Shown here one piece after another: positions 9,132-18,387 of a DNA stretch of 64,000 nucleotides. Origin of the DNA: Neorhizobium alkalisoli (GTDB lineage Bacteria; Pseudomonadota; Alphaproteobacteria; Rhizobiales; Rhizobiaceae); NCBI RefSeq assembly GCF_002968635.1, contig NZ_PVBN01000002.1, positions 372,001-436,000 on the forward strand, in the 5' to 3' direction. The notes beneath the pieces are model-generated. The model saw only the letters and a list, made by a program, of their open reading frames with translations. It was not told where the DNA came from and did not search any database. Each line of letters begins with the position of its first letter. Position 1 is the stretch's first letter. Made by a program: the position numbers and the translations under genes.

Positions 9132-9815
9132 CTAGGATCTCGCCACGACCGAGAGCCGCCCGTCATCGCCGATATGCGGCATGACATCCCTATAGCCGGG
9201 CAGTCGCGGGTGCGTCGTATCCATCGGATGACTATGAGTGGCTGTGATGACCAGGACGTCGGCGCCGGCAGCCTCCCCTGCCTGAACACCGGCCAGCACG
9301 TCTTCGAACACCAGAACATCCGAGGGTCTGACGCCGAGCCGTTCAGATCCTAGGATGTAACCCTGCGGGTTCGGTTTGCCGACCGTCACATCTTCCGCGG
9401 TCACCATGTAGCGCGGTTGGACAATCCCGGCAGCTTCGAGCCTGCGTTTGGCAAGTTCGATCGGAGACGATGTCACGATTGCCCATCGTTCCGGAGGTAT
9501 GGCGGACAGGAATTCGACGGCGCCGGGAATCGGCACGACCCCTTCCACGTCCTCGATTTCCCCTTGGAGGATCACATCCGCCTCTTTCTGAGGATCAATG
9601 CCCGGAAGATTGAGTGCCGTGATGGTGTCGATGCCGCGCTTGCCGTGCATGGTCGGCAGGAATTTTTCCACATCAAGCCCCATGGCCGCCGCCCATCGGC
9701 CCCAGACGCGTTCGGCAGCAGCAATCGAGTTCAGGATCGTCCCATCCATATCGAACAGGAACACGGCATAGTGTTTTTCCGGAAGGACGATCTTTGCTTC
9801 GGACGATAAGGACAA
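9132..9815 (-). CDS. HAD-superfamily sugar-phosphatase-like hydrolase
   Basis: 227 residues. HAD motif I FLFDMDGTILNS (nucleophile and acid/base Asp), motif II IVTSS, and motifs III/IV GKPNPQGY...VFEDVLAGVQAGEAAG, with a cap domain inserted between I and II. This is the pattern of small sugar-phosphate phosphatases such as YfbT/YniC and phosphoglycolate phosphatases. The substrate is not determinable. Convergent with the APC permease and separated from catalase by a 222-bp divergent gap. Confidence 0.85.
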   Translation of the reverse strand: MSLSSEAKIVLPEKHYAVFLFDMDGTILNSIAAAERVWGRWAAAMGLDVEKFLPTMHGKRGIDTITALNLPGIDPQKEADVILQGEIEDVEGVVPIPGAVEFLSAIPPERWAIVTSSPIELAKRRLEAAGIVQPRYMVTAEDVTVGKPNPQGYILGSERLGVRPSDVLVFEDVLAGVQAGEAAGADVLVITATHSHPMDTTHPRLPGYRDVMPHIGDDGRLSVVARS

Positions 9816-9943
9816 GGGACGTTCCTTTGTGAGGCGCAGTGCGGGAATCGAGCGACGGATTTTCTCCCCCTTGGACTAACGTGTGGCCACGATAGAGGCA
9901 AATGACAGATAGGGTCCAAGACGCGATAATTGCGAGGTTCTGA

Positions 9944-9968
9944 GGAACAATGTCCCTAGGCAGGAGTT
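9944..9968 (+). promoter_or_regulatory. Candidate EcfG/RpoE2 promoter of the catalase gene
   Basis: GGAAC at 9944-9948, 18 nt, then TT at 9967-9968 matches the rhizobial general-stress consensus GGAAC-N18/19-TT. It lies about 70 bp upstream of the catalase start. Catalase is a known RpoE2 target in Sinorhizobium meliloti, which supports the reading; the site itself is a pattern match only. Confidence 0.5.
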
Positions 9969-10037
9969 ACGGCCTCGTGGTCGCGCCCTTTGCTTCCGCA
10001 AGCGATGCGGCGCGCCTTTCTCCAAGGAGGGATGAAG

Positions 10038-11768
10038 ATGGACGACAAGACCAATCCGCGCGCTCCGGGCGGCATGCCCGAGGGCTCTGGGGACCGCACC
10101 TTGACGAACCGCCAAGGCCACCCGATCACGAACAACCAGTCGCAGCGCACAGTCGGCAGCCGCGGCCCGGCGACACTCGAAAACTATCCATTTCTTGAAA
10201 AGATAACCCATTTCGATCGCGAACGCATTCCCGAACGCGTGGTCCATGCACGCGGTTTCGTCTGTTATGGCGAGTTCGAGGCGACCGGAAAAATCGGCGA
10301 CGAACCCGCCTCGAAATACACTCGCGCAAAACTTTTCCAGGCGGCGGGGAAGAAGACACCGCTGGCGATCCGTTTCTCCACCGTGATCGGTGGCCGCGAC
10401 TCCTCGGAAGCCGCCCGCGATCCCCGCGGCTTTGCCGTGAAGTTCTACACCGAGGATGGCAACTGGGACCTGGTCGGCAACAATCTTGCCGTCTTCTTCA
10501 TCCGCGACGCGATCAAGTTTCCGGATGTGATCCACTCGCTGAAGCCTGACCCCATCACCTTCCGGCAGGAGCCGAACCGTATCTTCGACTTCATGAGCCA
10601 GACACCGGAATCCATGCACATGCTGACGCATCTGTTCAGCCCGCGCGGCATTCCGGCGAGCTACCGGCACATGGAAGGATTTGGGGTCAATACCTACAAG
10701 ATGGTCGACGCAAAGGGCGATACGGTGCTCGTGAAATACCACTTCCATCCGCGTTGCGGCCTCGCAAGCCTGACCGCGGCCGAAGCGGCAAAGGTACAGG
10801 GCCAGGATCTCGGTTCCGCGTCGAAGGATCTTTATGAAGCCATCGAGCGGGCCGACTATCCGCGGTGGGACATGTACGTCCAGATCATGGACGACCACGA
10901 TCATCCCGAACTGGACTGGGATCCGCTCGACGACACCAAGATCTGGCCGGAGAAGGATTTCCCGCTTCGCCACATCGGCGTCATGACGCTGAACCGCAAC
11001 GTCGAAGACCATTTCAACGAAAACGAACAGATCGCCATGGGCACGGGCGTGCTGGTCGACGGCTTGGACTTTTCCGACGACAAGATGCTGGTCGGCAGGA
11101 CGTTTTCCTATTCCGACACCCAGCGCTATCGCGTTGGCACGAACTACCTTCAGCTTCCCGTAAACCAGGCCAAGAACGCCAAGGTCTCGACCAATCTCAA
11201 CGGCGGACAGATGTCCTACCGTCGCGACCTCGCCCCCGGACAGAACCCGCATATCAACTTCGAACCATCGATCCATAACGGGCTGCACGAGGCTGCGCAG
11301 GAAGCGCCGAACAATCCCCCCGAAATCCACGGCCGCCTGACGCGCAGCGTCATCGAACGCCGCAACGACTATATCCACGCCCGCGGCCGCTACTCTACGA
11401 TGATGGATTGGGAGCGCGACGATCTCGTCTCCAACATGGGCGACCTGCTCGGCCAGTGCGAGCGCGACGTGCAGGAACGGATGGTCTGGCACTTCTTCAT
11501 GGTGCATGACGATTACGGCAGGCGCGTCGGCGAAAAGCTCGGCATCTCCGCCAATGATGTCAAACATCTAGGCCCGCTGCCGAAACAGGTTTTGACCGAA
11601 GCTGAAAACAATCGCCTGCAGAACCTCGGCAACAACGCCGACAAGATCGATCCTGCGGTGTGGGGCCAATGGACCAGTTCCGTCAAGAATTATCGCGCTT
11701 CCGCAGAGGAAGTACTGACGGGGAAACTGCCGAGCCAGGGGATGACGCAGAGCCAGGCGGCGGAATAG
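10038..11768 (+). CDS. Monofunctional haem catalase
   Basis: 576 residues from ATG 10038, seven nt after AAGGAGG (ATG 10032 is too close). It disproportionates hydrogen peroxide. The distal His is in RVVHARG (about residue 70), the distal Asn in [14 protein letters not shown] (about 148), and the haem-ligand Tyr in [17 protein letters not shown]. The length lies between small-subunit and large-subunit catalases, and there is no C-terminal flavodoxin-like domain. Upstream is a candidate general-stress promoter, downstream a hairpin. The HAD gene is divergent. Confidence 0.96.
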   Translation: MDDKTNPRAPGGMPEGSGDRTLTNRQGHPITNNQSQRTVGSRGPATLENYPFLEKITHFDRERIPERVVHARGFVCYGEFEATGKIGDEPASKYTRAKLFQAAGKKTPLAIRFSTVIGGRDSSEAARDPRGFAVKFYTEDGNWDLVGNNLAVFFIRDAIKFPDVIHSLKPDPITFRQEPNRIFDFMSQTPESMHMLTHLFSPRGIPASYRHMEGFGVNTYKMVDAKGDTVLVKYHFHPRCGLASLTAAEAAKVQGQDLGSASKDLYEAIERADYPRWDMYVQIMDDHDHPELDWDPLDDTKIWPEKDFPLRHIGVMTLNRNVEDHFNENEQIAMGTGVLVDGLDFSDDKMLVGRTFSYSDTQRYRVGTNYLQLPVNQAKNAKVSTNLNGGQMSYRRDLAPGQNPHINFEPSIHNGLHEAAQEAPNNPPEIHGRLTRSVIERRNDYIHARGRYSTMMDWERDDLVSNMGDLLGQCERDVQERMVWHFFMVHDDYGRRVGEKLGISANDVKHLGPLPKQVLTEAENNRLQNLGNNADKIDPAVWGQWTSSVKNYRASAEEVLTGKLPSQGMTQSQAAE

Positions 11769-11779
11769 CTGCTTTTCCT

Positions 11780-11809
11780 CGACCTTCCCGGACGTCTCCG
11801 GGAAGGTCG
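11780..11809 (+). terminator. Hairpin at the end of the catalase gene, possible terminator
   Basis: A perfect 12-bp stem CGACCTTCCCGG/CCGGGAAGGTCG with a 6-nt loop lies 11 bp after the catalase stop. The following TCATTTC is only weakly T-rich, so factor-independent termination is uncertain. It also flanks the stop of the small minus-strand gene. Confidence 0.45.
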
Positions 11810-11959
11810 TCATTTCGAACGCATATGGGACACGGCATAGCTGCATGCGACGCCCAACGCGATCCCAATGGCAATGCCGATCCCGACATTGTCGAAGAAT
11901 GCCTCTCCCAGAACTGCGCCAAGACCGACGCCAACCGCTATTCCCATGGCGATACTCAT
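11810..11959 (-). CDS. 49-residue glycine-rich membrane protein
   Basis: A short frame from ATG 11959 to TGA 11810. Its 49 residues start MSIAMGIAVGVGLG, followed by a second segment VGIGIAIGIALGVACSYAV. The alternating Gly/Ile/Val/Ala pattern gives two small-residue-rich helices of the kind seen in glycine-zipper membrane peptides, ending in a basic tail MRSK. Codon third positions are G/C-rich. It is convergent with catalase and divergent from the SDR gene. The function is unknown; calling it a gene rests on composition and the two-helix layout. Confidence 0.55.
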   Translation of the reverse strand: MSIAMGIAVGVGLGAVLGEAFFDNVGIGIAIGIALGVACSYAVSHMRSK

Positions 11960-12057
11960 GCCGCGCAAAATAGCGTCAGCCAGTGGCGAGACTTTGGCGT
12001 CTTGCCGCTTTCGGCCGTTCTGCGATAAAGCTCGCGAACAAGCGAGCGGAGGAGCAT

Positions 12058-12828
12058 GTGACTGCAGTTTCTGTCCGGCATACGGATCTGGCCGATCGCG
12101 GCGTGCTGATCACAGGCGGCGGATCCGGCATTGGAGCCGCTCTCGTCGAAGGTTTTGCGGAACAAGGCGCCAGAGTTGCGTTCCTGGACATTGCCGAGCA
12201 ACAGAGCCAAAAATTGGCGGGTCGGCTGTCGGAAAAGTCTGCTCACCCGGTTATCTATCTGAAAGCCGACTTGCGTAACGTCGCAGAGACGCAGGCTGCC
12301 GTGGATGAAGCCGCCGCAAGGCTCGGTTCGCTCTCAGTGCTCGTCAACAATGCCGGCTGGGACGACCGGCATGAACTCGATGCGGTAACCGAAGAATACT
12401 GGGACGACAGCCAGGCGATCAATCTGAAGCAGATGTTCTTCGTTTCGCAGGCCGCGGTACCGCACATGCGCAAAGCCGGCGCTGGCGCGATCGTCAACTT
12501 CTCCTCGATCGCCTATCTGCTCAACATGGGAGAGATGCCGGCCTACACGACCGCCAAGGCCGGCATCATCGGGCTGACGAAGAGTCTTGCGGGAAGGCTT
12601 GGGCCGGAGAACATTCGCGTCAACGCCATCCTTCCGGGCATGATCGTCACCGAACGGCAGAAGGAACTCTGGCTGACAGAGGAAGGCATCGGCAAGATGG
12701 TTGCCCGCCAGTGTCTGAAGCGGGTGCTGACGGCGGAAGACCTCGTCGGTCCCTGCCTGTTCCTCGCTTCAAACGCTTCCGCCGCCATGACGGCTCAAAC
12801 GATCGTCATCGACGGCGGCGCTTTGTAG
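12058..12828 (+). CDS. Short-chain dehydrogenase/reductase
   Basis: 256 residues from GTG 12058, with GGAGG 5 nt upstream. Classical SDR: the cofactor motif TGGGSGIG (about residues 20-27), acidic residues after beta-2 (FLDI) suggesting NAD preference, NNAG, the catalytic Ser in FSSIAYLL and the pair YTTAK (Tyr-Lys), and a C-terminal VIDGGAL. Probably oxidises a sugar or polyol alcohol; the substrate is not determinable. A strong hairpin follows, shared with the convergent RND pump operon. Confidence 0.9.
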   Translation: MTAVSVRHTDLADRGVLITGGGSGIGAALVEGFAEQGARVAFLDIAEQQSQKLAGRLSEKSAHPVIYLKADLRNVAETQAAVDEAAARLGSLSVLVNNAGWDDRHELDAVTEEYWDDSQAINLKQMFFVSQAAVPHMRKAGAGAIVNFSSIAYLLNMGEMPAYTTAKAGIIGLTKSLAGRLGPENIRVNAILPGMIVTERQKELWLTEEGIGKMVARQCLKRVLTAEDLVGPCLFLASNASAAMTAQTIVIDGGAL

Positions 12829-12830
12829 AA

Positions 12831-12874
12831 AAACGGATTGCCGCGCGGGCTCCCGGTGGAAGAGCCCGCGCGGC
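12831..12874 (-). terminator. Terminator between the SDR gene and the RND operon
   Basis: Perfect 13-bp stem GCCGCGCGGGCTC/GAGCCCGCGCGGC (12840-12852 and 12862-12874) with a 9-nt loop. Read on the minus strand it is followed by AATCCGTTTTTC, a T run after a short interval, so it best serves the RND gene. It may also stop SDR transcripts. Confidence 0.6.
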
Positions 12875-12886
12875 CTGGAGGTCAGC

Positions 12887-15800
12887 TTACTCCGCTGGAG
12901 AGAGAGCGGGCGCCGCCTCCGTGCCGTGCTGCCGCAGAGGGCGGCCGCCGGTAAGCAAACGTGCCAGCATGTAGAAGACCGGCGTCATGAAGATGCCGAA
13001 GAAGGTCACTCCGATCATGCCGGAGAAGACCGCGATACCCATTGCGGAGCGCATTTCCGAACCCGCCCCCGTCGAGATGACCAGCGGCACGACGCCCATG
13101 ATGAACGCCATGGATGTCATCAGGATTGGCCGCAGGCGCAGCCGGCTCGACTCCACGGCCGCCTGGAAGGGCGTGCGGCCCTGGAATTCCAGCTCCCGAG
13201 CGAATTCGACGATCAAGATCGCATTCTTCGCTGAAAGCCCCACCAGCACCACGAGCCCGATCTGGGTGAAGATATTGTTGTCTCCCCCGGTGAGCCACAC
13301 CCCGGTCAAGGCGGCAAGCACACCCATCGGCACGATCATGATGATCGCAAGCGGCAGGGTCAGGCTCTCATACTGCGCCGCAAGCACGAGATAGACGAGC
13401 AGCAGTGCCAGCGGGAAAACGACGATGCTCGAATTGCCTGCCAGGATCTGCTGATAGGTGAGATCCGTCCATTCGAAGTCGATACCTGAAGGCAGCGTCT
13501 CATCCAGGATTTTCTCGATCGCCGCCTGTGCCTGGCCCGAAGAGAAGCCCGGCGCCGGACCGCCGTTGATGTCGGCAGAAAGGAAGCCGTTGTACCGCGT
13601 GGCGCGCTCCGGACCTGTCTGCGCATCCACCTTCAGCAGCGCCGAGAGCGGAATCATCTGGCCGGACTGAGAACGGACCTTCAGCTGGCCGATGTCCTCG
13701 GGCTTAGCGCGGAATTGCGCATCCGCCTGGACCCGGACGCTGTAGGTGCGGCCGAAGGCGTTGAAGTCGTTGACGTAGAGCGAACCGAGATAGATCTGCA
13801 GCGTTTCGAAGACGTCGGTCACCGAGACGCCGAGTTGTTCGGCCTTGGCGCGGTCCAGATCCGCATAAAGCTGCGGCACGTTGATCTGGAAGCTCGAGAA
13901 GATCCCGGCGAGTTCCGGCGTCTGGTAGGCCTTGGCAAGCACCGCCTTGGCCGCTTCGTCGAGCGCTTGGTTGCCCAGACCCGCACGGTCCTCGATCTGC
14001 AGCTTGAACCCGCCCGTCTGGCCGAGGCCGTTGACCGGCGGCGGCGGGAACATGGCGATGAACGCATCCTGGATGCCGGCGTATTTCTGGTTCAACGCCA
14101 TGGCGATGGCGCCCCCGGAAAGCTCCGGCGACTTGCGGGCTTCGAAGTCGTCGAGGATCGCAAAGACGATGCCCGCATTCGAGCCGATCGTGAAGCCGTT
14201 GATCGATAGCCCCGGAAAGGCGATCGCATGTTCGACGCCCGGCTGTTCCGTGGCGATGTCACTCATGCGCTTAATCACCTGCTCGGTACGATCGAGCGTG
14301 GCACCGTCCGGAAGCTGGGCAAAACCGATCAGGTACTGCTTGTCCTGTGCCGGCACGAACCCGCCAGGGACGGCATTGAACATGCTGTAGGTCAGGGCGA
14401 CCAGCGCGAGATAGATGACCATCACGAGGCTCTTGCGCGAGAGCAGTCCGCCGACCGTGCTCCCGTAGCCGTTGGATGCCGCCCCGAAAGCCCGGTTGAA
14501 GCCGCGGAAAAACCATCCGAAGATCAGGTCCATGAACCGCGTCAGCCAGTCCTTCGGCGCATGATGTCCCTTGAGCAGGAGCGCCGCGAGCGCCGGCGAC
14601 AATGTCAGCGAGTTGATTGCCGAGATCACGGTCGAAATCGCGATCGTCAGCGCGAACTGCCGGTAGAACTGGCCGGACAGGCCGGTGATGAAGGCGAGCG
14701 GTACGAAGACCGCGACCAGAACCAGCGCGATCGCGATGATCGGGCCGGACACTTCCTTCATGGCGCGATAGGTAGCGTCGCGCGGACTGAGCCCGTTCTC
14801 GATATTGCGTTCGACGTTTTCGACCACGACGATCGCATCGTCGACGACGATGCCGATCGCGAGGACCAGCCCGAAGAGGGTCAGCGCGTTGATCGAGAAG
14901 CCGAAGGCATACATCACCGCGAACGTGCCGATGATCGAGACAGGAACGGCAATCAGCGGAATGATCGAAGCCCGCCACGTCTGAAGGAAGAGGATGACCA
15001 CGAGAACGACGAGCGCGATGGCTTCGAGCAGGGTCTCGATGACCTTTTCGATCGAGGCACGCACGAACTTGGTGGTGTCGTAGACGATCTCGTATTTGAC
15101 CCCGGCGGGCATGGCCAGCTGGAGTTCGTCCATCGTTGCCCGCACATTGTCGGCGATCTCGATCGCGTTCGAACCGGGCGCCTGCAGGACAGCGACGGCT
15201 ACGGCCGGCTGACCGTCGAGCAGAGAGCGCAGTGTGTAGTCGGCAGCCCCGAGCTCGATGCGCGCGACGTCGCGAAGCCGGGTGATCTGGCCCCTATCGC
15301 CGCTCTTGACGATGATGTTGCCGAATTCTTCCGGCGTCTGCAGACGGCCCTGGGCATTGACGTTGAGCTGCAGGTTGACGCCTTGCGGGCTCGGTGACGC
15401 ACCGATAATGCCGGCCGCGGCCTGGACGTTCTGCGAGCGGATCGCGTTGCTGATGTCGCTTGCGGCGAGCGAATGTTCAGCCGCCTTCTGCGGATCGATC
15501 CAGACGCGCATGGAATAGTCGCCTGCCCCGAAGACCTGCACCTGCCCGACACCCTCGATCCGCGCAAGGCGGTCCTTGACGTTCAGCGTCGCATAGTTGC
15601 GGAGATAGGTGATGTCGTAATTGCCTCCAGTGGAGACCAGATTCACGACCATGATGAAGTCGGGTGAGCTCTTGACCGTTGTGATGCCGAGCGCGCGCAC
15701 TTCCGCCGGCAGCCGAGGTTCGGCTTGCGAAACACGGTTCTGCACGAGCTGCTGCGCCTTGTCCGGGTCGGTGCCGAGCTTGAAGGTGACGGTAACGTTG

Positions 15801-16069
15801 AGAACCCCGTCGGACGTCGCCTGGCTCGACATGTAGAGCATGTCTTCTACGCCGTTGATCGACTCTTCGAGCGGTGTTGCCACCGTCTCGGCGATGACCG
15901 TCGGGTTTGCGCCGGGATAGGTGGCGCGTACGACCACGGATGGCGGCACCACGTCCGGATATTCGGAAATCGGAAGGGCGCGCATGCCGATAAGGCCCGC
16001 AACCACGATAAGGATCGACAAGACGGCTGCGAAGACCGGCCTATCGATAAAAAACCGGGAAATATTCAT
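12887..16069 (-). CDS. RND-family (HAE1) multidrug efflux pump inner-membrane subunit
   Basis: 1060 residues from ATG 16069 (MNISRFFIDRPVFA), with GGAGAG upstream; the frame is open further upstream but this is the family-typical start. AcrB/MexB type: TM1 at the N-terminus, periplasmic porter and docking domains, the TM4 proton-relay pair in GIVVDDAIVVVENVERN, a second half beginning near residue 540, and terminal helices with LVVLVGLSAKNAILIVEFARELE. It exports drugs or bile-salt-like compounds by proton antiport. The adaptor gene precedes it; no outer-membrane TolC-type gene is adjacent. Confidence 0.96.
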   Translation of the reverse strand: MNISRFFIDRPVFAAVLSILIVVAGLIGMRALPISEYPDVVPPSVVVRATYPGANPTVIAETVATPLEESINGVEDMLYMSSQATSDGVLNVTVTFKLGTDPDKAQQLVQNRVSQAEPRLPAEVRALGITTVKSSPDFIMVVNLVSTGGNYDITYLRNYATLNVKDRLARIEGVGQVQVFGAGDYSMRVWIDPQKAAEHSLAASDISNAIRSQNVQAAAGIIGASPSPQGVNLQLNVNAQGRLQTPEEFGNIIVKSGDRGQITRLRDVARIELGAADYTLRSLLDGQPAVAVAVLQAPGSNAIEIADNVRATMDELQLAMPAGVKYEIVYDTTKFVRASIEKVIETLLEAIALVVLVVILFLQTWRASIIPLIAVPVSIIGTFAVMYAFGFSINALTLFGLVLAIGIVVDDAIVVVENVERNIENGLSPRDATYRAMKEVSGPIIAIALVLVAVFVPLAFITGLSGQFYRQFALTIAISTVISAINSLTLSPALAALLLKGHHAPKDWLTRFMDLIFGWFFRGFNRAFGAASNGYGSTVGGLLSRKSLVMVIYLALVALTYSMFNAVPGGFVPAQDKQYLIGFAQLPDGATLDRTEQVIKRMSDIATEQPGVEHAIAFPGLSINGFTIGSNAGIVFAILDDFEARKSPELSGGAIAMALNQKYAGIQDAFIAMFPPPPVNGLGQTGGFKLQIEDRAGLGNQALDEAAKAVLAKAYQTPELAGIFSSFQINVPQLYADLDRAKAEQLGVSVTDVFETLQIYLGSLYVNDFNAFGRTYSVRVQADAQFRAKPEDIGQLKVRSQSGQMIPLSALLKVDAQTGPERATRYNGFLSADINGGPAPGFSSGQAQAAIEKILDETLPSGIDFEWTDLTYQQILAGNSSIVVFPLALLLVYLVLAAQYESLTLPLAIIMIVPMGVLAALTGVWLTGGDNNIFTQIGLVVLVGLSAKNAILIVEFARELEFQGRTPFQAAVESSRLRLRPILMTSMAFIMGVVPLVISTGAGSEMRSAMGIAVFSGMIGVTFFGIFMTPVFYMLARLLTGGRPLRQHGTEAAPALSPAE

Positions 16070-16165
16070 GTCAAAGCCCTCTCTCCGGGGTTGAACAAGA
16101 AACGGAAAGCGCCCGTCCCGCAGCCGGATGGCTGCAGGCGACAAAGGCGTCGGTGATATTTTGAG

Positions 16166-16190
16166 GCTGACCGGTCAGATACCGGTCAGC
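16166..16190 (-). promoter_or_regulatory. Intercistronic hairpin between RND adaptor and pump genes
   Basis: Perfect 10-bp inverted repeat GCTGACCGGT/ACCGGTCAGC with a 5-nt loop, starting 4 bp after the adaptor stop on the minus strand. There is no T tract directly after it. It may stabilise the adaptor message or attenuate read-through into the pump gene. Confidence 0.4.
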
Positions 16191-16193
16191 GGA

Positions 16194-17378
16194 TTATTTC
16201 GTGGCGACCTTCGCCTCGTCCTGAGGCTCTACGACCGCACCGGGACGGATCCGCTGCAGACCGTTGACGACGATCCGATCGCCGGCATTGAGGCCCTTTT
16301 GGACGATGCGCATGCCGTCGACCGTTGAACCCAGCTCCACCTGCCGGTATCCGACGGTATTGTTTGCATCCACCACGAAGACGAACTTCTTGTCTTGATC
16401 GGTCCCGACCGCCTTCTCGGTTACCAGGAGATGATCTTCCGCCTTCGGCTGACCCATGCGAACCCGCACGAACTGGCCAGGAAGGAGGCGACCGCCCGGA
16501 TTACCGAAGACGGCGCGCACGCCGATCGTACCGCTCGCCGCATTCACCTCGTTGTCGATAAGCTGCAGCTTGCCGCGGATGGAAACACCATCGCCGGCAA
16601 GCGTGCTCACTTCAACCGGCACCTGTTCGATTGCGGGAGTGTCGTTCTCGGATGGGAGCTGCGCCAGTATTCGACCGACCAGTTCCTCGCTTGCGTCGAA
16701 GCTCGCATAGATCGGGTCACTGGAGACAAGGGTCGTCAGCGGCGAGGATTCAGAACCGGCCGCCACCAGATTTCCGACGGTGATTTCCAGCTTGCCGACC
16801 CGGCCGGCGATCGGCGCACGGATTTCCGTATAGTCGAGATTGAGTTGCGCCACCCTCAGGGCCGCCTTGGCGGACTGAAGATTGGCCAACGCCTCGCTCT
16901 GGGCGCTCTGCCGCTGGGCAAGATCACTCTGGGAGATAGTGTTCTTGGCCGCAAGGTTCTTGCCGCGTTCCAGTTCGGTGGCGGCAAGCTGGACCTTCGC
17001 CTCGGCTGAAGCAACCTGTCCTTCGGCTTGAGCGACCGCTGCCCTGTAGGGCTCCGGATCGATCGTCACCAAAAGCTCTCCCGCCTTGACCAGTCCGCCT
17101 TCACGGAAATGGACCGACTGGATGATGCCGCCGACGCGCGGACGGATTTGCACCCGGTCGACAGCTTCCAGCCGGCCGGAGAACTCCTGCCATGTCGTTA
17201 CGCTACGTGGTTCGACCGTCGCGACGGTGACCGGAACGGCGGGCGCCTGCGCGGATGCCGACGCCGGCGCAGCATTGGCGCCCTGCGGCAGGTCGAGATA
17301 GACCGAGGCGCCTGCGATCAGGGCGGCCGTGCCCAGTCCGGTGCCCCATAGGGCCCAGTTCTTGATCTTCGATGTCAT
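16194..17378 (-). CDS. RND efflux periplasmic adaptor (membrane fusion protein)
   Basis: 394 residues from ATG 17378, preceded by AAGGAGAG. N-terminal membrane anchor/signal (about 8-28), then PVTVATVEPRSVTTWQEFSGRLEAVDRVQIRPRVGG (first lipoyl half), an alpha-hairpin rich in Gln/Ala (about 100-170), RAPIAGRVGKLEITVGNLV (second lipoyl half), beta-barrel and membrane-proximal domains. It links the RND pump to an outer-membrane channel. First gene of the adaptor-pump pair, gap 124 bp. The adjacent LysR gene, divergent across the hydrolase gene, is a possible regulator. Confidence 0.94.
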   Translation of the reverse strand: MTSKIKNWALWGTGLGTAALIAGASVYLDLPQGANAAPASASAQAPAVPVTVATVEPRSVTTWQEFSGRLEAVDRVQIRPRVGGIIQSVHFREGGLVKAGELLVTIDPEPYRAAVAQAEGQVASAEAKVQLAATELERGKNLAAKNTISQSDLAQRQSAQSEALANLQSAKAALRVAQLNLDYTEIRAPIAGRVGKLEITVGNLVAAGSESSPLTTLVSSDPIYASFDASEELVGRILAQLPSENDTPAIEQVPVEVSTLAGDGVSIRGKLQLIDNEVNAASGTIGVRAVFGNPGGRLLPGQFVRVRMGQPKAEDHLLVTEKAVGTDQDKKFVFVVDANNTVGYRQVELGSTVDGMRIVQKGLNAGDRIVVNGLQRIRPGAVVEPQDEAKVATK

Positions 17379-17434
17379 TGTACTCTCCTTGCGGCCCAGT
17401 AAACCGGCCGCTATTGCCTTCAAAATATTACACG

Positions 17435-18232
17435 TTACGCACTTAATTCTTGGACGAATCCGGCAAACTCGGAGCACAATGACTCCATCCATTTGCCGTC
17501 GCCGTCCCTGTAAATGCCCGTCCAGCCACAGCCGGCCGGGAAAATCTTACGTCGCACCGAAACTCCGGAAGCGGCTAGCCGATCAGCATAACCAACCGAC
17601 TCGTCCCGCAACGGATCGTCGTCCGATGTCACGATCAAAGCCGGCGCAACGCCCGAAAGCCGCGAACAGAGACAGGGGACTGCGTAAGGGTGCTGGAACC
17701 CGCATGCCGAGCGGAGATAATGGCTCCAGCCCGCTGCCCAACGCTCGCCCATGCCGATTTCATCCGCTTTGCGGAAGGACCGCGTCGCCATCATCGGATC
17801 GATCATCGGCGACAGAAGGACCTGGCCGCTCAACTGACCCGGCATCTGGTCCCGCGCCTTCAAAGCCACACCGGCTGCGACATTGCCTCCGGCTTCGTCA
17901 CCGGCAACCAGCAACAGAGACTTTGCGCCCCCGAATTGTTTGCGTCGGCTGCTCAGGCAATCAAGCGCCATGAAGGCGCATTCCATCGCCTGAGGAAAAA
18001 CGTTGTGCGAAACGCTGCTGTAGTCGGCCTCCAGCACCACCGCACCGGTCTCCGCCAGAGCTTTGCCTATCGGACGCTCCGGTTCGGCGCGCCCTTCATC
18101 CAGAAAGGCTCCTCCCCGAAGATAAAGCACCAGTGGCGGCGTCTTGCCCTTTGCCGTACTTTCATACAGACGCATGGGCACAGGCGGCTTGGCCGACCTG
18201 TCGAAAGCTATATTTTCCCATTGCACCGTCAT
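17435..18232 (-). CDS. Alpha/beta-hydrolase (HSL/acetyl-esterase family) lacking catalytic Ser and His
   Basis: 265 residues from ATG 18232 (a TTG at 18286 is in frame). The fold is that of hormone-sensitive-lipase-type esterases, but the oxyanion motif HGG reads LRGGAF, the nucleophile elbow GDSAGG reads GDEAGG (codon GAA), and the region that should carry the catalytic His (FPAGCGWTGIY) has none. The acid-bearing DDDPLRDE remains. By family knowledge the protein should not be an esterase; it may be a binding or regulatory pseudoenzyme, or have altered chemistry. Divergent from the LysR gene and downstream-facing to the RND operon on the same strand. Confidence 0.8.
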   Translation of the reverse strand: MTVQWENIAFDRSAKPPVPMRLYESTAKGKTPPLVLYLRGGAFLDEGRAEPERPIGKALAETGAVVLEADYSSVSHNVFPQAMECAFMALDCLSSRRKQFGGAKSLLLVAGDEAGGNVAAGVALKARDQMPGQLSGQVLLSPMIDPMMATRSFRKADEIGMGERWAAGWSHYLRSACGFQHPYAVPCLCSRLSGVAPALIVTSDDDPLRDESVGYADRLAASGVSVRRKIFPAGCGWTGIYRDGDGKWMESLCSEFAGFVQELSA

Positions 18233-18387
18233 TGAAAAATCTCGCTCGACACCCTTAGTGACAGGGGTGCTTGTCGCCAATTTCAAAGCTGATATTATTA
18301 TTCGAGCAAAATCATACTAGATCACGACATTCGACAACACTGTTCCAAATTTCAGGACAATGCTGCAACGCAGCGGAGACAGATCCC

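Noticed and set aside
14228..15397. 389-codon plus-strand frame inside the RND pump gene
   Set aside because: It is an Asp/Arg-rich antisense shadow of the pump gene with no family features.
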